Shown here: positions 39,726 through 48,538 of the stretch, in pieces
Layout: the number at the start of each line of letters is the position of its first letter
Numbering within the stretch: position 1 is the first letter of the stretch
Source: Mycobacterium sp. MBM
GTDB lineage: Bacteria; Actinomycetota; Actinomycetes; Mycobacteriales; Mycobacteriaceae
NCBI GenBank assembly: GCA_021648845.1
Contig: JAKJHY010000001.1
Location: forward strand, 372,001-436,000
DNA length: 64,000 nt
Reading direction: 5' to 3'
Notes under the pieces: model-generated
The model's database searches: none
Told to the model about the DNA's origin: nothing
Seen by the model: the letters and a program-made list of their open reading frames with translations, nothing else
Translations under genes and position numbers: made by a program

Positions 39726-40472
39726 GTGTCCGAACGACCAGCCCTCGACGCCGGCACACTGTCGGCGGCGATAGATGTCGCGCCGACCCCGTTGTGGGTG
39801 ATAAGTCCGGACGGGACTGTGGCGCTGGCGAATCAGGCTGCGCTCAGCATGCTCGGCTACCGCAGCGATGACGACGTGATCGGCGCACCCAGCCACGACA
39901 CGCTGCACGAATGGCATCCCGATGGATCGCGCTACCCGTCGCACGCCTGTCCGATCCTGGACGGCTGCGGCTCGCCCGGCGGCATCGCGCACGAATGGTT
40001 CATCGCCCGGTCAGGGCAGCCGATTCCGGTGACGTGGTCGGCGAGGCCGCTGGGCACCGACGGCACCCGCCTGCTCGCATTCGCCGACGCGACGGAACAA
40101 CTCGCGGCCGGCAATGATCACCACGACTCGTCCATCGCCGAGATCGCTCCGTCCCGGGCCCAGTTGCGAACGCGTCTGCTCGCCCATGTAGACCAGCGCC
40201 TGCACGACCCCGATTTCACCCCGGCCCGGCTGGCCGCCGAGTTCCACCTCTCGCTGCGCTCGGTTCAGCAGGTGCTGGCCGAGGACGGACGTTCGCCGGC
40301 GATGGAGATCCGGCGCCGCCGGCTCGACCACGCCCGGTCGTTGATCATGCAGGGCTGCGGGGTGACTCAGGCCTGCCGCGCCAGCGGCTTCACCGATCCG
40401 GGCACATTCAACCGCGCCTTCCGCAGGCACTTCGGCGTCGCGCCGAGCGAATGGGCGCGCCGCGCCTGCTGA
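39726..40472 (+). CDS. PAS-domain AraC family regulator
   Basis: 248 residues from a GTG. Residues about 12-120 are a PAS sensor (VAPTPLWVISPDGTVALANQAALSMLGY) with His/Cys-rich DTLHEWHPDGSRYPSHACPILDGCG, perhaps a metal or haem site. Residues about 145-245 are an AraC double HTH (FHLSLRSVQQVLAEDG, ACRASGFTDPGTFNRAFRRHFG). It is divergent from cynS-FNT across 204 bp and is the likely activator of that pair. Ligand unknown. Confidence 0.88.
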   Translation: MSERPALDAGTLSAAIDVAPTPLWVISPDGTVALANQAALSMLGYRSDDDVIGAPSHDTLHEWHPDGSRYPSHACPILDGCGSPGGIAHEWFIARSGQPIPVTWSARPLGTDGTRLLAFADATEQLAAGNDHHDSSIAEIAPSRAQLRTRLLAHVDQRLHDPDFTPARLAAEFHLSLRSVQQVLAEDGRSPAMEIRRRRLDHARSLIMQGCGVTQACRASGFTDPGTFNRAFRRHFGVAPSEWARRAC

Positions 40473-40479
40473 TACCGCC

Positions 40480-41361
40480 TCACGACGCGTCGATCTCATT
40501 CCAGAAGCGCACGGCTCGCGCCGCGATCTCCTCGGGGTACTCACCGGTCACTGCGTGTGATGCCCGCTCCCAGACCTCGACCTGGCCCGCGGACAACACT
40601 TCGCGGGCGGTCGCGGCAGCCCGGCCCGCATCATGGATCACGCTGCGTCCCGCGATGATCGCCAGCACGGGGACTCGCAGCGCGCGCAATTGCTGCGGCG
40701 TGAACCTGGTCGGCGCGGGCTGCTGCAGAGCGAAGTCGGCGGTGCCAGCGTCGACGAGCATCAGCACGGGATCGGATTCGTCGACCTCGGACCCGCCGGA
40801 TATCCAACGCAAGATGCTGCGCCGCAACCGATTCGGCACACCCGGCAGTCCCATCGGGAGGAAGGCCAGCATGGTACGAACCGGGATCGGCGCGAACGTC
40901 ATCACCGGGTCCAACAAGACCAGAGACGCGACCCCGGCCGGGTGGTGCACGGCATAGTTGACCGCGCTCCACCCACCAAACGAGACCCCCACCAAGTGCA
41001 CCGCGCCCAGGTCGAGCCCGGCGAGCAGTTCGTCGAGCCACTGGGCCTGGTCCAGCGCCCCGGCGATGGGTGCGGTCTGCACCGACATCCCCGGCTCACC
41101 CAGCAGGTCGAGGCAATACACGGTGCGATGCGCGAGCAGGCCGGGCAGATTGTCGGCCCACATCGGGGTGGACGCATTGCGGCCGGGCAACAACACCACC
41201 GGACGTCCCGGCCCACCCTGAAACCGGTAGACCCGCACAGTGCCGAACGTGGTGGGCACATCACGGGTCTCGGCGATCGGCGGCATGCCCGCCAGCGCCG
41301 CCTCGTACACCCGCGCGAAGTGGGCACGGGCCGACTCGCTGCGCCAGCGACCCACGCCCAC
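40480..41361 (-). CDS. Alpha/beta hydrolase
   Basis: 293 residues from a GTG. Lid-containing hydrolase core: LLPGRNASTPMWADNLPG, nucleophile elbow VGVSFGGWSA, acid side PVLAIIAGRSVIHD and catalytic His in ERASHAVTGEYP. Its start is 5 bp downstream of the glmS stop on the same strand, so it is in the glmS transcript. It is convergent with the AraC-type gene (7-bp gap). Substrate unknown. Confidence 0.88.
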   Translation of the reverse strand: MGVGRWRSESARAHFARVYEAALAGMPPIAETRDVPTTFGTVRVYRFQGGPGRPVVLLPGRNASTPMWADNLPGLLAHRTVYCLDLLGEPGMSVQTAPIAGALDQAQWLDELLAGLDLGAVHLVGVSFGGWSAVNYAVHHPAGVASLVLLDPVMTFAPIPVRTMLAFLPMGLPGVPNRLRRSILRWISGGSEVDESDPVLMLVDAGTADFALQQPAPTRFTPQQLRALRVPVLAIIAGRSVIHDAGRAAATAREVLSAGQVEVWERASHAVTGEYPEEIAARAVRFWNEIDAS

Positions 41362-41366
41362 CGGCC

Positions 41367-43235
41367 CTACTCGACGGTGACCGACTTGGCCAGGTTGCGC
41401 GGCTTGTCCACGTCGTACCCGCGGGCCTGCGCCACGCCCGCGGCGAACACCTGCATCGGGATCGTCGACAGCAGCGGCTGGAAAAGCGTTGACACCGCGG
41501 GTATTTCGATCAGATGATCCGCGTAGGGCGCCACGGTGTCGTCACCTTCCTCGGCAATGACGATCGTGATCGCGCCGCGGGCCTGGATCTCGCGGATATT
41601 GCTCAGCAACTTGGCGTGCAGGGTGGCCGCACTCTTGGGCGAGGGCATCACCACGATCACCGGCAGGTCATCCTCGATCAGCGCGATCGGTCCGTGCTTG
41701 AGCTCACCCGCGGCGAACCCCTCGGCGTGCATATAGGCCAATTCCTTGAGCTTGAGCGCACCCTCCAGCGCCACCGGATATCCGACGTGGCGGCCGAGAA
41801 AAAGCACAGCACTCGATTTCGCGAAACGCTGCGCCAGCGCCGTCACCGGCTCCATGCAGGTCAGCACCCGGGCCACCTGATCGGCCATGGCCTCCAGCTC
41901 GTGATACTCGCGGGCCACCTCGTCGGCGTACTTGGTACCGCGGGCCTGTGCCAACGCCAGCCCGACCAGATAGTTGGCAGTCAGCTGCGCCAGGAACGTC
42001 TTGGTGGACGCCACGCCGATCTCCGGCCCGGCGCGGGTGTAGAGCACCGCGTCGGCCTCCCGGGGAATTTGGCTGCCATTGGTGTTACAGATGGCCAGTA
42101 CCTTGGCCTTCTGCTCTTTGGCGTGCCGGACGGCTTCCAGGGTGTCGGCGGTCTCACCGGACTGCGAGATGGCGATCACCAGCGTGCTGCGGTCCAGAAC
42201 CGGGTCGCGGTACCGGAATTCGCTGGCCAGCTCCACCTCGACGGGCAGCCGCGTCCAATGCTCGATGGCGTACTTGGCCAGCAATCCAGAGTGATATGCG
42301 GTGCCGCAGGCGACGATGAAGACCTTGTCGACCTCCCGCAGCTCCTGATCGGAGAGCCGCTGTTCGTCGAGCACGATCCGGCCGTCGGCAAAGTGGCCCA
42401 GCAGGGTATCGGCCAGCGCAGCGGGCTGCTCGGCGATCTCCTTGAGCATGAAGTACTCGTAGCCGCCCTTCTCGGCGGCCGAGAGGTCCCAGTCGATGTG
42501 AAAAGGCCGGGCATGGACGTCGTCACGGTCGCCGGCGAAGCTGTAGATCTGATATCCGTCGGCGGTGATGACCACGGCCTGGTCCTGCCCGAGTTCGACA
42601 GCGTCGCGGGTGTGTTCGATGAACGCCGCCACATCGGAGCCGACGAACATCTCGCCGTCACCCACACCGACCACCAGCGGGGTGGAGCGGCGCGCGGCGA
42701 CGATGGTGCCGGGCTCGTCCGCGAAGGCGAAGACGAGGGTGAAATGGCCCTCCAGCCGTCGTAGCACCGAGAGCACCGATGCCACGAAATCCCCGGCGGT
42801 CTCGCCGTCGCGGTAGGCCCGCGCGACCAGGTGCACGGCGACCTCGGAGTCGGTGTCGCTGGCGAATTCCACGTCCGCGGTCTCCAGCTCGGCGCGCAGG
42901 GCCGCGAAATTCTCGATGATGCCGTTGTGCACCACGGCGAACTTGCCGCTGGCATCGCGGTGCGGGTGCGCGTTGCGGTCGGTGGGCCGGCCGTGGGTGG
43001 CCCACCGGGTGTGGCCCATTCCGGTCGTCCCGCCCAGGTCGCCGGCGCCGGCGTCGCGCAATGCCTCTTCCAGGTTGACCAGCCGGCCCGCTCTCCGCTG
43101 CACGGTCAGCCCACCGGCACCGTCGAGCAACGCGACCCCCGACGAGTCGTAGCCGCGGTATTCCATTCGCCGCAGCGCGTCGACGACGATCTCGCAGGCA
43201 GGGCGCTGCCCGACATAGCCGACGATTCCACACAT
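41367..43235 (-). CDS. glmS: Glucosamine-fructose-6-phosphate aminotransferase
   Basis: 622 residues. The N-terminal Cys2 of MCGIVGYVG is the Ntn glutaminase nucleophile, and GHTRWATHG follows. Two SIS domains bind fructose-6-phosphate (VACGTAYHSG, ISQSGETADTLEA). The tail AQARGYDVDKPRNLAKSVTVE is diagnostic. It starts UDP-GlcNAc synthesis and pairs with glmM 5 kb away. In contrast to some Gram-positives no glmS ribozyme-like leader is evident. Confidence 0.98.
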   Translation of the reverse strand: MCGIVGYVGQRPACEIVVDALRRMEYRGYDSSGVALLDGAGGLTVQRRAGRLVNLEEALRDAGAGDLGGTTGMGHTRWATHGRPTDRNAHPHRDASGKFAVVHNGIIENFAALRAELETADVEFASDTDSEVAVHLVARAYRDGETAGDFVASVLSVLRRLEGHFTLVFAFADEPGTIVAARRSTPLVVGVGDGEMFVGSDVAAFIEHTRDAVELGQDQAVVITADGYQIYSFAGDRDDVHARPFHIDWDLSAAEKGGYEYFMLKEIAEQPAALADTLLGHFADGRIVLDEQRLSDQELREVDKVFIVACGTAYHSGLLAKYAIEHWTRLPVEVELASEFRYRDPVLDRSTLVIAISQSGETADTLEAVRHAKEQKAKVLAICNTNGSQIPREADAVLYTRAGPEIGVASTKTFLAQLTANYLVGLALAQARGTKYADEVAREYHELEAMADQVARVLTCMEPVTALAQRFAKSSAVLFLGRHVGYPVALEGALKLKELAYMHAEGFAAGELKHGPIALIEDDLPVIVVMPSPKSAATLHAKLLSNIREIQARGAITIVIAEEGDDTVAPYADHLIEIPAVSTLFQPLLSTIPMQVFAAGVAQARGYDVDKPRNLAKSVTVE

Positions 43236-43345
43236 AGGCACCCAGGGTAGTGCAGCGGGCGGCGCAGCCCGGCTTCGCGCGGTGCCGCGGTGCTCATCGC
43301 CACAGCCGCCGCCACCGGCCCGCGGACGTCGACTAGGGTCTATTC

Positions 43346-44188
43346 GTGGCCAAGACGAAGAAACTCTTCGCCGCTCTGACCCGGCGCGGTCCGCACCGGG
43401 TGCTGCGCGGAGACCTCGCTTTTGCCGGCCAGCCCGGTGTCGTCTACACCCCCGAGACAGGTCTGAGCCTGCCTGGCGTGGCGTTCGGTCATGACTGGCT
43501 GGCCGCGGCCGACCGCTACGCGGGCACTCTGGAACACCTGGCCTCCTGGGGGATCGTCGCGGCAGCGCCGGACACCGAACGCTCGCTGGCTCCGTCGGCG
43601 CTCAACCTGGCCGTCGACCTGGGCACCACGTTGGACATCATCGCCGGGGTGCGCCTGGGGCCAGGCAAGATCAGCGTGCACCCGGGCAAGCTGGGCGTCG
43701 TCGGCCACGGTTTCGGCGGATCCGCCGCGGTGTTCACCGCCGCCGGCCTGGGATCGCGCCTGAGCGCCGCCGCGGCGCTGTTCCCCGCCGTGACCAGCCC
43801 ACCCGCCGAACAACCGGCTGCCGCCCTGCGGCTGCCCGGCCTGATCTTGGCGGCCCCGTCAGATACCACGGCCATCAAATCCAATGCCGATGCGCTGGCC
43901 CGCGCCTGGCCCGGCGCAATCCTGCGGACCGTGGCCAAAGCCGAGCCAGGCGGGCTGATCGAGGGACGCCGGCTGGCCAAGGCGGTGGGCCTGCCGGGCG
44001 CGGACAAGGGCACCCAGAAGGCCACCCGGGCGCTGCTGACGGGCTATCTGTTGCACGTGCTGGCCGGGGACAAGCAGTACCGCGACTTCGCCGACCCGGA
44101 GGCGGTACTGCCCAAGACGGTCGCCGTGGACCCCGAGGCCGCCCCGCCCACGCTGGAGGACAAGGTCGTCGCCCTGCTGAAGGGCTGA
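43346..44188 (+). CDS. Alpha/beta hydrolase-fold protein (Rv3438-like)
   Basis: 280 residues from a GTG. GVAFGHDWLAAADRY, the elbow VVGHGFGGSAAVF and AAPSDTTAIKS suggest an alpha/beta hydrolase. However, the elbow reads G-H-G-F-G-G, with glycine where the nucleophile (Ser/Cys) is expected, so it may be inactive. The C-terminus KATRALLTGYLLHVLAGDKQYRDF matches mycobacterial Rv3438. Position next to glmS is conserved. Function unknown. Confidence 0.8.
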   Translation: MAKTKKLFAALTRRGPHRVLRGDLAFAGQPGVVYTPETGLSLPGVAFGHDWLAAADRYAGTLEHLASWGIVAAAPDTERSLAPSALNLAVDLGTTLDIIAGVRLGPGKISVHPGKLGVVGHGFGGSAAVFTAAGLGSRLSAAAALFPAVTSPPAEQPAAALRLPGLILAAPSDTTAIKSNADALARAWPGAILRTVAKAEPGGLIEGRRLAKAVGLPGADKGTQKATRALLTGYLLHVLAGDKQYRDFADPEAVLPKTVAVDPEAAPPTLEDKVVALLKG

Positions 44189-44205
44189 CCCTCACGATCA
44201 AGCCA

Positions 44206-44227
44206 ACCAACCGGTTGGTGATATAAC
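44206..44227 (+). promoter_or_regulatory. TetR-like palindrome with -10 box, leaderless LLM gene
   Basis: A perfect 14-bp palindrome ACCAACCGGTTGGT (44206-44219) abuts a -10 box TATAAC (44222-44227). The ATG at 44234 follows 6 bp later, predicting a leaderless transcript repressed by a TetR protein that is not encoded next to it. Confidence 0.7.
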
Positions 44228-44233
44228 TCATTG

Positions 44234-45274
44234 ATGCGCACCGGAATCTTCCTCAGCTACGCGGGTGGCTTCAAACAGGCCGTCGAGCAGGTCGTCGAAC
44301 TGGAGAAGGTCGGCGTCGACATCGCGCTGGTGGCCGAGGCCTACTCCTACGACGCCATCAGCCAGCTCGGGTACCTGGCGGCCAAGACCTCGACCATCGA
44401 GCTCGGGTCCGGCGTCGTGCCGATCTACGTGCGCACCCCGACACTGTTGGCGATGACTGCGGCCGGGCTGGATTACGTGTCCGACGGCCGCTTCCGGCTC
44501 GGTATCGGCACCTCCGGCCCGCAGGTGATGGAGGGCTTCCACGGCGTGCCCTTCGACGCCCCGATGGGACGTACCCGCGAGGTGGTCGACATCTGCCGGC
44601 AGGTCTGGCGCCGGGAGAAGGTGAATTACGACGGTAAGCACTACCAGATCCCGCTGCCCGCCGGCCGCGGCACCGGACTGGGCAAGTCGCTGCGCCTGAT
44701 CAACCACCCGGTGCGCGAGACGATCCCGATCACCATCGCCGCGCTGGGACCGAAGAACGTCGAGCTGACCGCGGAGATCGCCGAGGGCTGGCAGCCGGTG
44801 TTCTTCTACCCGGAGAAGGCCGATGAGGTGTGGGGCGATGCACTGCGCGCCGGCTACGCCAAACGCGACCCGGCCCTTGGCCCGCTGGACATCATGGTCA
44901 GCGCGAGCCTGGCCATCGGAGATGACGTCGAGGACCGGCTGGCCTGGGCCAAACCCCAACTGGCGCTCTATATCGGCGGTATGGGCGCCAAAGGCAAGAA
45001 CTTCTACCACAACTTGGCCACCCGATACGGGTTCGGTGAGGTGGCCGACCGCATCCAGGATCTTTTCCTGGCCGGCAAGAAGGACGAGGCGATCGCGGCG
45101 GTACCCGACGAACTGGTCCGCCAGGTGTCCCTGGTCGGCCCGCGCGGTTTCGTCGAGGAACGCCTGGCCGCATACCGGGAGGCCGGGGTGACGACCATGC
45201 TGGTGCATCAACTGGCCACCGACGATGCCGAGGCCGTGCGATTCACCGAGGAATTGGTGACGCTCACCTCATAG
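44234..45274 (+). CDS. LLM-class F420-dependent oxidoreductase
   Basis: 346 residues. Luciferase-like barrel: VGVDIALVAEAYSYDAISQLGYLAAKT, IELGSGVVPIYVRTPTLLAMTAAGLD, and FRLGIGTSGPQVMEGFHGVPF. The C-terminal part fits mycobacterial F420-dependent family members near 345 residues. It probably oxidises or reduces an alcohol or xenobiotic with coenzyme F420. The ATG is preferred to a TTG one codon upstream by the leaderless promoter. Confidence 0.9.
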   Translation: MRTGIFLSYAGGFKQAVEQVVELEKVGVDIALVAEAYSYDAISQLGYLAAKTSTIELGSGVVPIYVRTPTLLAMTAAGLDYVSDGRFRLGIGTSGPQVMEGFHGVPFDAPMGRTREVVDICRQVWRREKVNYDGKHYQIPLPAGRGTGLGKSLRLINHPVRETIPITIAALGPKNVELTAEIAEGWQPVFFYPEKADEVWGDALRAGYAKRDPALGPLDIMVSASLAIGDDVEDRLAWAKPQLALYIGGMGAKGKNFYHNLATRYGFGEVADRIQDLFLAGKKDEAIAAVPDELVRQVSLVGPRGFVEERLAAYREAGVTTMLVHQLATDDAEAVRFTEELVTLTS

Positions 45275-45439
45275 TTTCCGGCAATCGGCCTTCGTTGGGT
45301 AGTGTGATCGCCAGCGGCATCGTCTGTTCTGCCTTTTGCCGCTTCGCCAGAGCCGGATACGAGCTCTGCTGATCGTCACACCGAGCGCCGCGGACCATCC
45401 GCGCCGGGCAGGACGACCATTCCTATCTACGGAGCCTTT

Positions 45440-46795
45440 TTGTCTACGTTTGCCGACCTCGGCCTGCCCGAGGCCGTTGTCACGACGCTCGCTGCCAGTG
45501 GCATCGAGTCCCCCTTCCCCATTCAGTCCGCGACGCTGCCCGATTCGCTGGCCGGTCGCGATGTGCTCGGCCGCGGTCGTACCGGATCCGGTAAGACCTA
45601 CGCATTCCTGCTCCCCGTCGTCGCCCGACTGTCGGCATCGGCCACGCCCCGGCGATCCGGCCGGCCCCGCGCGCTGATCCTCGCGCCGACCCGGGAGCTG
45701 GCCACCCAGATCGACGCGTCGCTGGCACCGTTGGCCAAGGCCACCGGCCTGCGTTCGGTCACCGTGTTCGGTGGCGTGGGCGCCCAGCCGCAGATCAACA
45801 AGCTGCGCGACGGGGTCGATATCGTCATCGCCTGCCCCGGACGCCTGGAAGACCACGTCAAATCCGGCCACGCCGATCTATCCGGCGTGGAGATCACCGT
45901 GCTCGACGAGGCCGACCACATGGCCGACCTCGGCTTCCTGCCGCCGGTCAAGCGACTGCTGGACCGCACCCCGCGAGACTGTCAGCGGCTGTTGTTCTCG
46001 GCCACCCTCGACGGTGGCGTGGACGTTCTGGTCCAGCGTTACCTGCGCGATCCGATCGTGCACAGCGTGGACTCTGAGCAGTCGCCCGTCTCGGCCATGG
46101 TGCACCACGTGCTGCACGTGGACGGCGCCGCGCGTTTCGACGTACTGGCCGACCTGGCCGCCTCACCCGGACGCACCATCGTGTTCGCCCGCACCAAGTA
46201 CGGCGCCAAAGGCCTTGCCCGCAAGCTGAACTCGCGTGGCGTCCCGGCCGTCGAACTCCACGGCAACCTGTCCCAGAACGCGCGCACGCGCAACCTCGGC
46301 GCGTTCTCCGACGGGTCCGCCTCGGTACTGGTCGCCACCGATATCGCCGCGCGCGGTATCCACGTCGATGACGTCAACCTGGTGGTGCACGCCGACCCGC
46401 CGGTCGAGCACAAGGCCTACCTGCACCGCTCCGGTCGCACCGCGCGCGCCGGCAACGAGGGCACCGTGGTCACCTTGATGGTCGACGATCAGGTCGCCGA
46501 CGTGCGGGTGCTCACCCGCAAGGCCGGTGTCAAGCCGACCATCACCAAGTTCAGCGGGGCGTCGCACCCGGTGCTGCAGGAGATCGCCCCCGGCGAACGC
46601 TCCTTCACCGGCGGCCTCGTGATCGCGACCCCGGAACAGCCAGCGCGCCAGTCGCAGCAGCCCGGACGGCGCCGTAGGCCGCAGCGCCACAACGGATCCG
46701 GCGGTACCGGCCATACCGGTGGCGGTCGCGCCGGCACCGGCCGCGGCGGACAGCGTCGCAGCGGCTCCGGCGCGGCACGCACCGGCACCCGCTGA
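45440..46795 (+). CDS. DEAD-box RNA helicase (RhlE-like)
   Basis: 451 residues from a TTG with GGAG 5 nt upstream. Helicase motifs in order: Q-motif FADLGLPEAVVTTL, Walker A GRTGSGKTYAF, DEAD in VLDEADHMADLG, SAT in LFSATLDGG, and motif VI HRSGRTARAG. The last ~70 residues are basic and Gly/Arg-rich (GRRRRPQRHNGSGGTG), an RNA-binding tail. A 165-nt leader precedes it. Likely role: RNA unfolding in cold or ribosome assembly/decay. Confidence 0.95.
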   Translation: MSTFADLGLPEAVVTTLAASGIESPFPIQSATLPDSLAGRDVLGRGRTGSGKTYAFLLPVVARLSASATPRRSGRPRALILAPTRELATQIDASLAPLAKATGLRSVTVFGGVGAQPQINKLRDGVDIVIACPGRLEDHVKSGHADLSGVEITVLDEADHMADLGFLPPVKRLLDRTPRDCQRLLFSATLDGGVDVLVQRYLRDPIVHSVDSEQSPVSAMVHHVLHVDGAARFDVLADLAASPGRTIVFARTKYGAKGLARKLNSRGVPAVELHGNLSQNARTRNLGAFSDGSASVLVATDIAARGIHVDDVNLVVHADPPVEHKAYLHRSGRTARAGNEGTVVTLMVDDQVADVRVLTRKAGVKPTITKFSGASHPVLQEIAPGERSFTGGLVIATPEQPARQSQQPGRRRRPQRHNGSGGTGHTGGGRAGTGRGGQRRSGSGAARTGTR

Positions 46796-46809
46796 GTCTC
46801 TCGCTCGAC

Positions 46810-46859
46810 ATCGACGAAATGGTCACGCCAGACCCATTGGCGACGACCGTTTCGTCGAT
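46810..46859. terminator. Bidirectional terminator between helicase and Rv3439c-like gene
   Basis: Arms 46810-46824 and 46845-46859 pair over 15 bp with one G.U (ATCGACGAAA outer half). Inner CGCCA/TGGCG (46826-46830, 46838-46842) extend the hairpin. TTTT follows on the plus strand. The flanking genes are convergent. Confidence 0.85.
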
Positions 46860-46865
46860 TTTGCG

Positions 46866-48188
46866 TTACGGCCCCGCCTGCGGCAGCGCGTCCGCGGCGA
46901 TCTCACATGGGGTTTCGGCCGGGACCGGTTCGGTCGTCACGTCGAGCGCCGGCGCAGCCATCGGCTCGGCCGGCGGCTCGGCCAGCGGCTCGGCCAGCGG
47001 CTCGGCCAGCGGCTCAGGGACCGGTGTCGGCGCTGCCCGCTCCGGTGCAGGCGGTAGCGGCGTCGGCACTGCGGGATCACCGGCCGGCACGGCTTCGTCC
47101 GTCTCCTCCGGCGACTCCTCGTCCTCCGGATCTTCGGTGGCCTCCCCGTCGTCCCCGTCGTCCTCGTCGCGGTCGTCGATTTCGGGGTCGGCCGGGGCAT
47201 CCATCTCCGATGCATCGAATTCACCGTCCCCGCTGAGACTTTCACCGATTCCCTGCCCGCCGGCGCCGAACAGGCTGCTCAGGATATCGGCGACGGACTG
47301 CCCGATACCGGACAGTCCCGACATCCCGGACCCGAACGGTGCGGCGCCGCCCGGCATCGATGCGGCAGCAGGCGCTGCGGCCGGCGGGTCCACCGGCGGA
47401 GCGGCGGCGACCGGCTGAGGCGGCGTAGCGGCCGGCTGCTGCGCGAACGCCGCGGGCACGGTGGCCGCAGGGGCCCCAGGGGCCGCAGGGGCCGCAGGGA
47501 TGGAATGCTGTTCGGCGCCCACGGGTACCACACCGGGTAGGTCGGCACCGGCCGAACCGGCCGACACCTCGCCCGCCATTGCGGCAATGGCATCGCGGTA
47601 TGCCTGCCGGATGGCCGATTCGGTATCGCACATCAAGGGCAGCCAGTGCCGGGCGATATCGTTGGCCACGAACGGCGCGACCTGCAAATCGACCGTCTCG
47701 CTGGCGTCGGCTCGATCCCCCGCACCGGTGGTGACGGTGCGCGCCGCGCCGAGCCACTCCGCTCGCCGACCCCGCGCCTCGATATCCTGGGTGGCGTTCA
47801 CCTTGGTATCGATCAACTGCGACAGCCGGTCTCGTAGCTCACCGACAGCCACCGCGGCGGCGCGCAGCCGGTCGACCCCGGCGCCGGACGCCTGGCCGTG
47901 CCGCAGCAGATTCTCGGCGGCAGCACCGGCGGCGGTGCCCCGCCAGGCCGCTGCCAGTTCGTGCCGCGCCCCGTCCTGTAACAGCAGTGCCTCCTCGAGG
48001 TCCGCGACGGCATCGGCCAACGTCCGGTGATCGGCGTCCAGCGCGTGCAGGTCCAGTCCGTCCTCGGCGGTGTATGCCGCGCGCAAGCGGGCCGGTTCGG
48101 GCACGGTGTGACCGAGCTGTCCACTGGCCCGGACATATTCGGTCATCGCTTCGACCGCGGGTTCGCCGGCTTCCAGCATTGCCGTCAC
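46866..48188 (-). CDS. Ala/Pro-rich protein, Rv3439c-like
   Basis: 440 residues from a GTG that overlaps the stop of the Rv3440c-like gene (GTGA). The N-terminal ~200 residues are helical (LADAVADLEEALLLQDGARHELAAAWRG, LRDRLSQLIDTKVNATQDIEARGRRAEWLG). The C-terminal half is low complexity: Ala/Pro, then Asp/Glu-rich, then PLAEPLAEPLAEPPAEP repeats. No signal peptide is seen. The pair with the small upstream helical protein and their conserved position suggest a type-VII-secretion-associated pair; this is inference. Confidence 0.8.
   Translation of the reverse strand: MTAMLEAGEPAVEAMTEYVRASGQLGHTVPEPARLRAAYTAEDGLDLHALDADHRTLADAVADLEEALLLQDGARHELAAAWRGTAAGAAAENLLRHGQASGAGVDRLRAAAVAVGELRDRLSQLIDTKVNATQDIEARGRRAEWLGAARTVTTGAGDRADASETVDLQVAPFVANDIARHWLPLMCDTESAIRQAYRDAIAAMAGEVSAGSAGADLPGVVPVGAEQHSIPAAPAAPGAPAATVPAAFAQQPAATPPQPVAAAPPVDPPAAAPAAASMPGGAAPFGSGMSGLSGIGQSVADILSSLFGAGGQGIGESLSGDGEFDASEMDAPADPEIDDRDEDDGDDGEATEDPEDEESPEETDEAVPAGDPAVPTPLPPAPERAAPTPVPEPLAEPLAEPLAEPPAEPMAAPALDVTTEPVPAETPCEIAADALPQAGP
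46961..47012. repeat. 12-bp tandem repeats in the Rv3439c-like gene
   Basis: About four units of GGCTCGGCCAGC (first unit with one change) encode repeated Ala-Glu-Pro-Leu. A likely variable-number repeat. Confidence 0.75.
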
Positions 48189-48490
48189 CCGATCCGGCGC
48201 GCGGCGAGCTCGTCGACTTGGGCGTAGACATCGGTGCAGCGCCGCAACTGGGCGGCGATATCGGCACAGCCGCGGGACCACCCGTGCAACGCGGCAATGG
48301 TGTCGTCGACGGAGCGTCGCAGTTGGGCACCGCCGTCGGTGTACTCGCGGCCGGCTCGCGCGGCGGTGAACGCCAGCGCCGCCTGGCAGCGCCGCCGCGC
48401 GGCATCCACCCGCTCGGCGATATCGTCGTAGCGGTTCGCGACGGCCAGTACCGCGCCGGCATCCATCCGGGCAGATTCGAGGTGTCCCAT
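48185..48490 (-). CDS. Small helical protein, Rv3440c-like (possible ESX substrate)
   Basis: 101 residues. Two helices around HGWSRGCADIAAQL (a W-x-x-G turn) and a C-terminal VYAQVDELAARR, which contains the Y-x-x-x-D form of the YxxxD/E type VII export motif. The length is close to the 103 residues of Rv3440c. An ATG at 48517 is an alternative start. It is 21 to 48 bp downstream of glmM and overlaps the next gene, so it is in the glmM operon. Confidence 0.75.
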   Translation of the reverse strand: MGHLESARMDAGAVLAVANRYDDIAERVDAARRRCQAALAFTAARAGREYTDGGAQLRRSVDDTIAALHGWSRGCADIAAQLRRCTDVYAQVDELAARRIG

Positions 48491-48538
48491 ACCGAATTGG
48501 ACGCAGCGGCGCGCCATCCGGTTCCCCGGGCCGGGAGG

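Noticed and set aside
43236..43345. glmS ribozyme or other leader RNA near glmS
   Set aside because: The 110-bp gap is shared with a divergent gene and shows no ribozyme-like helices.
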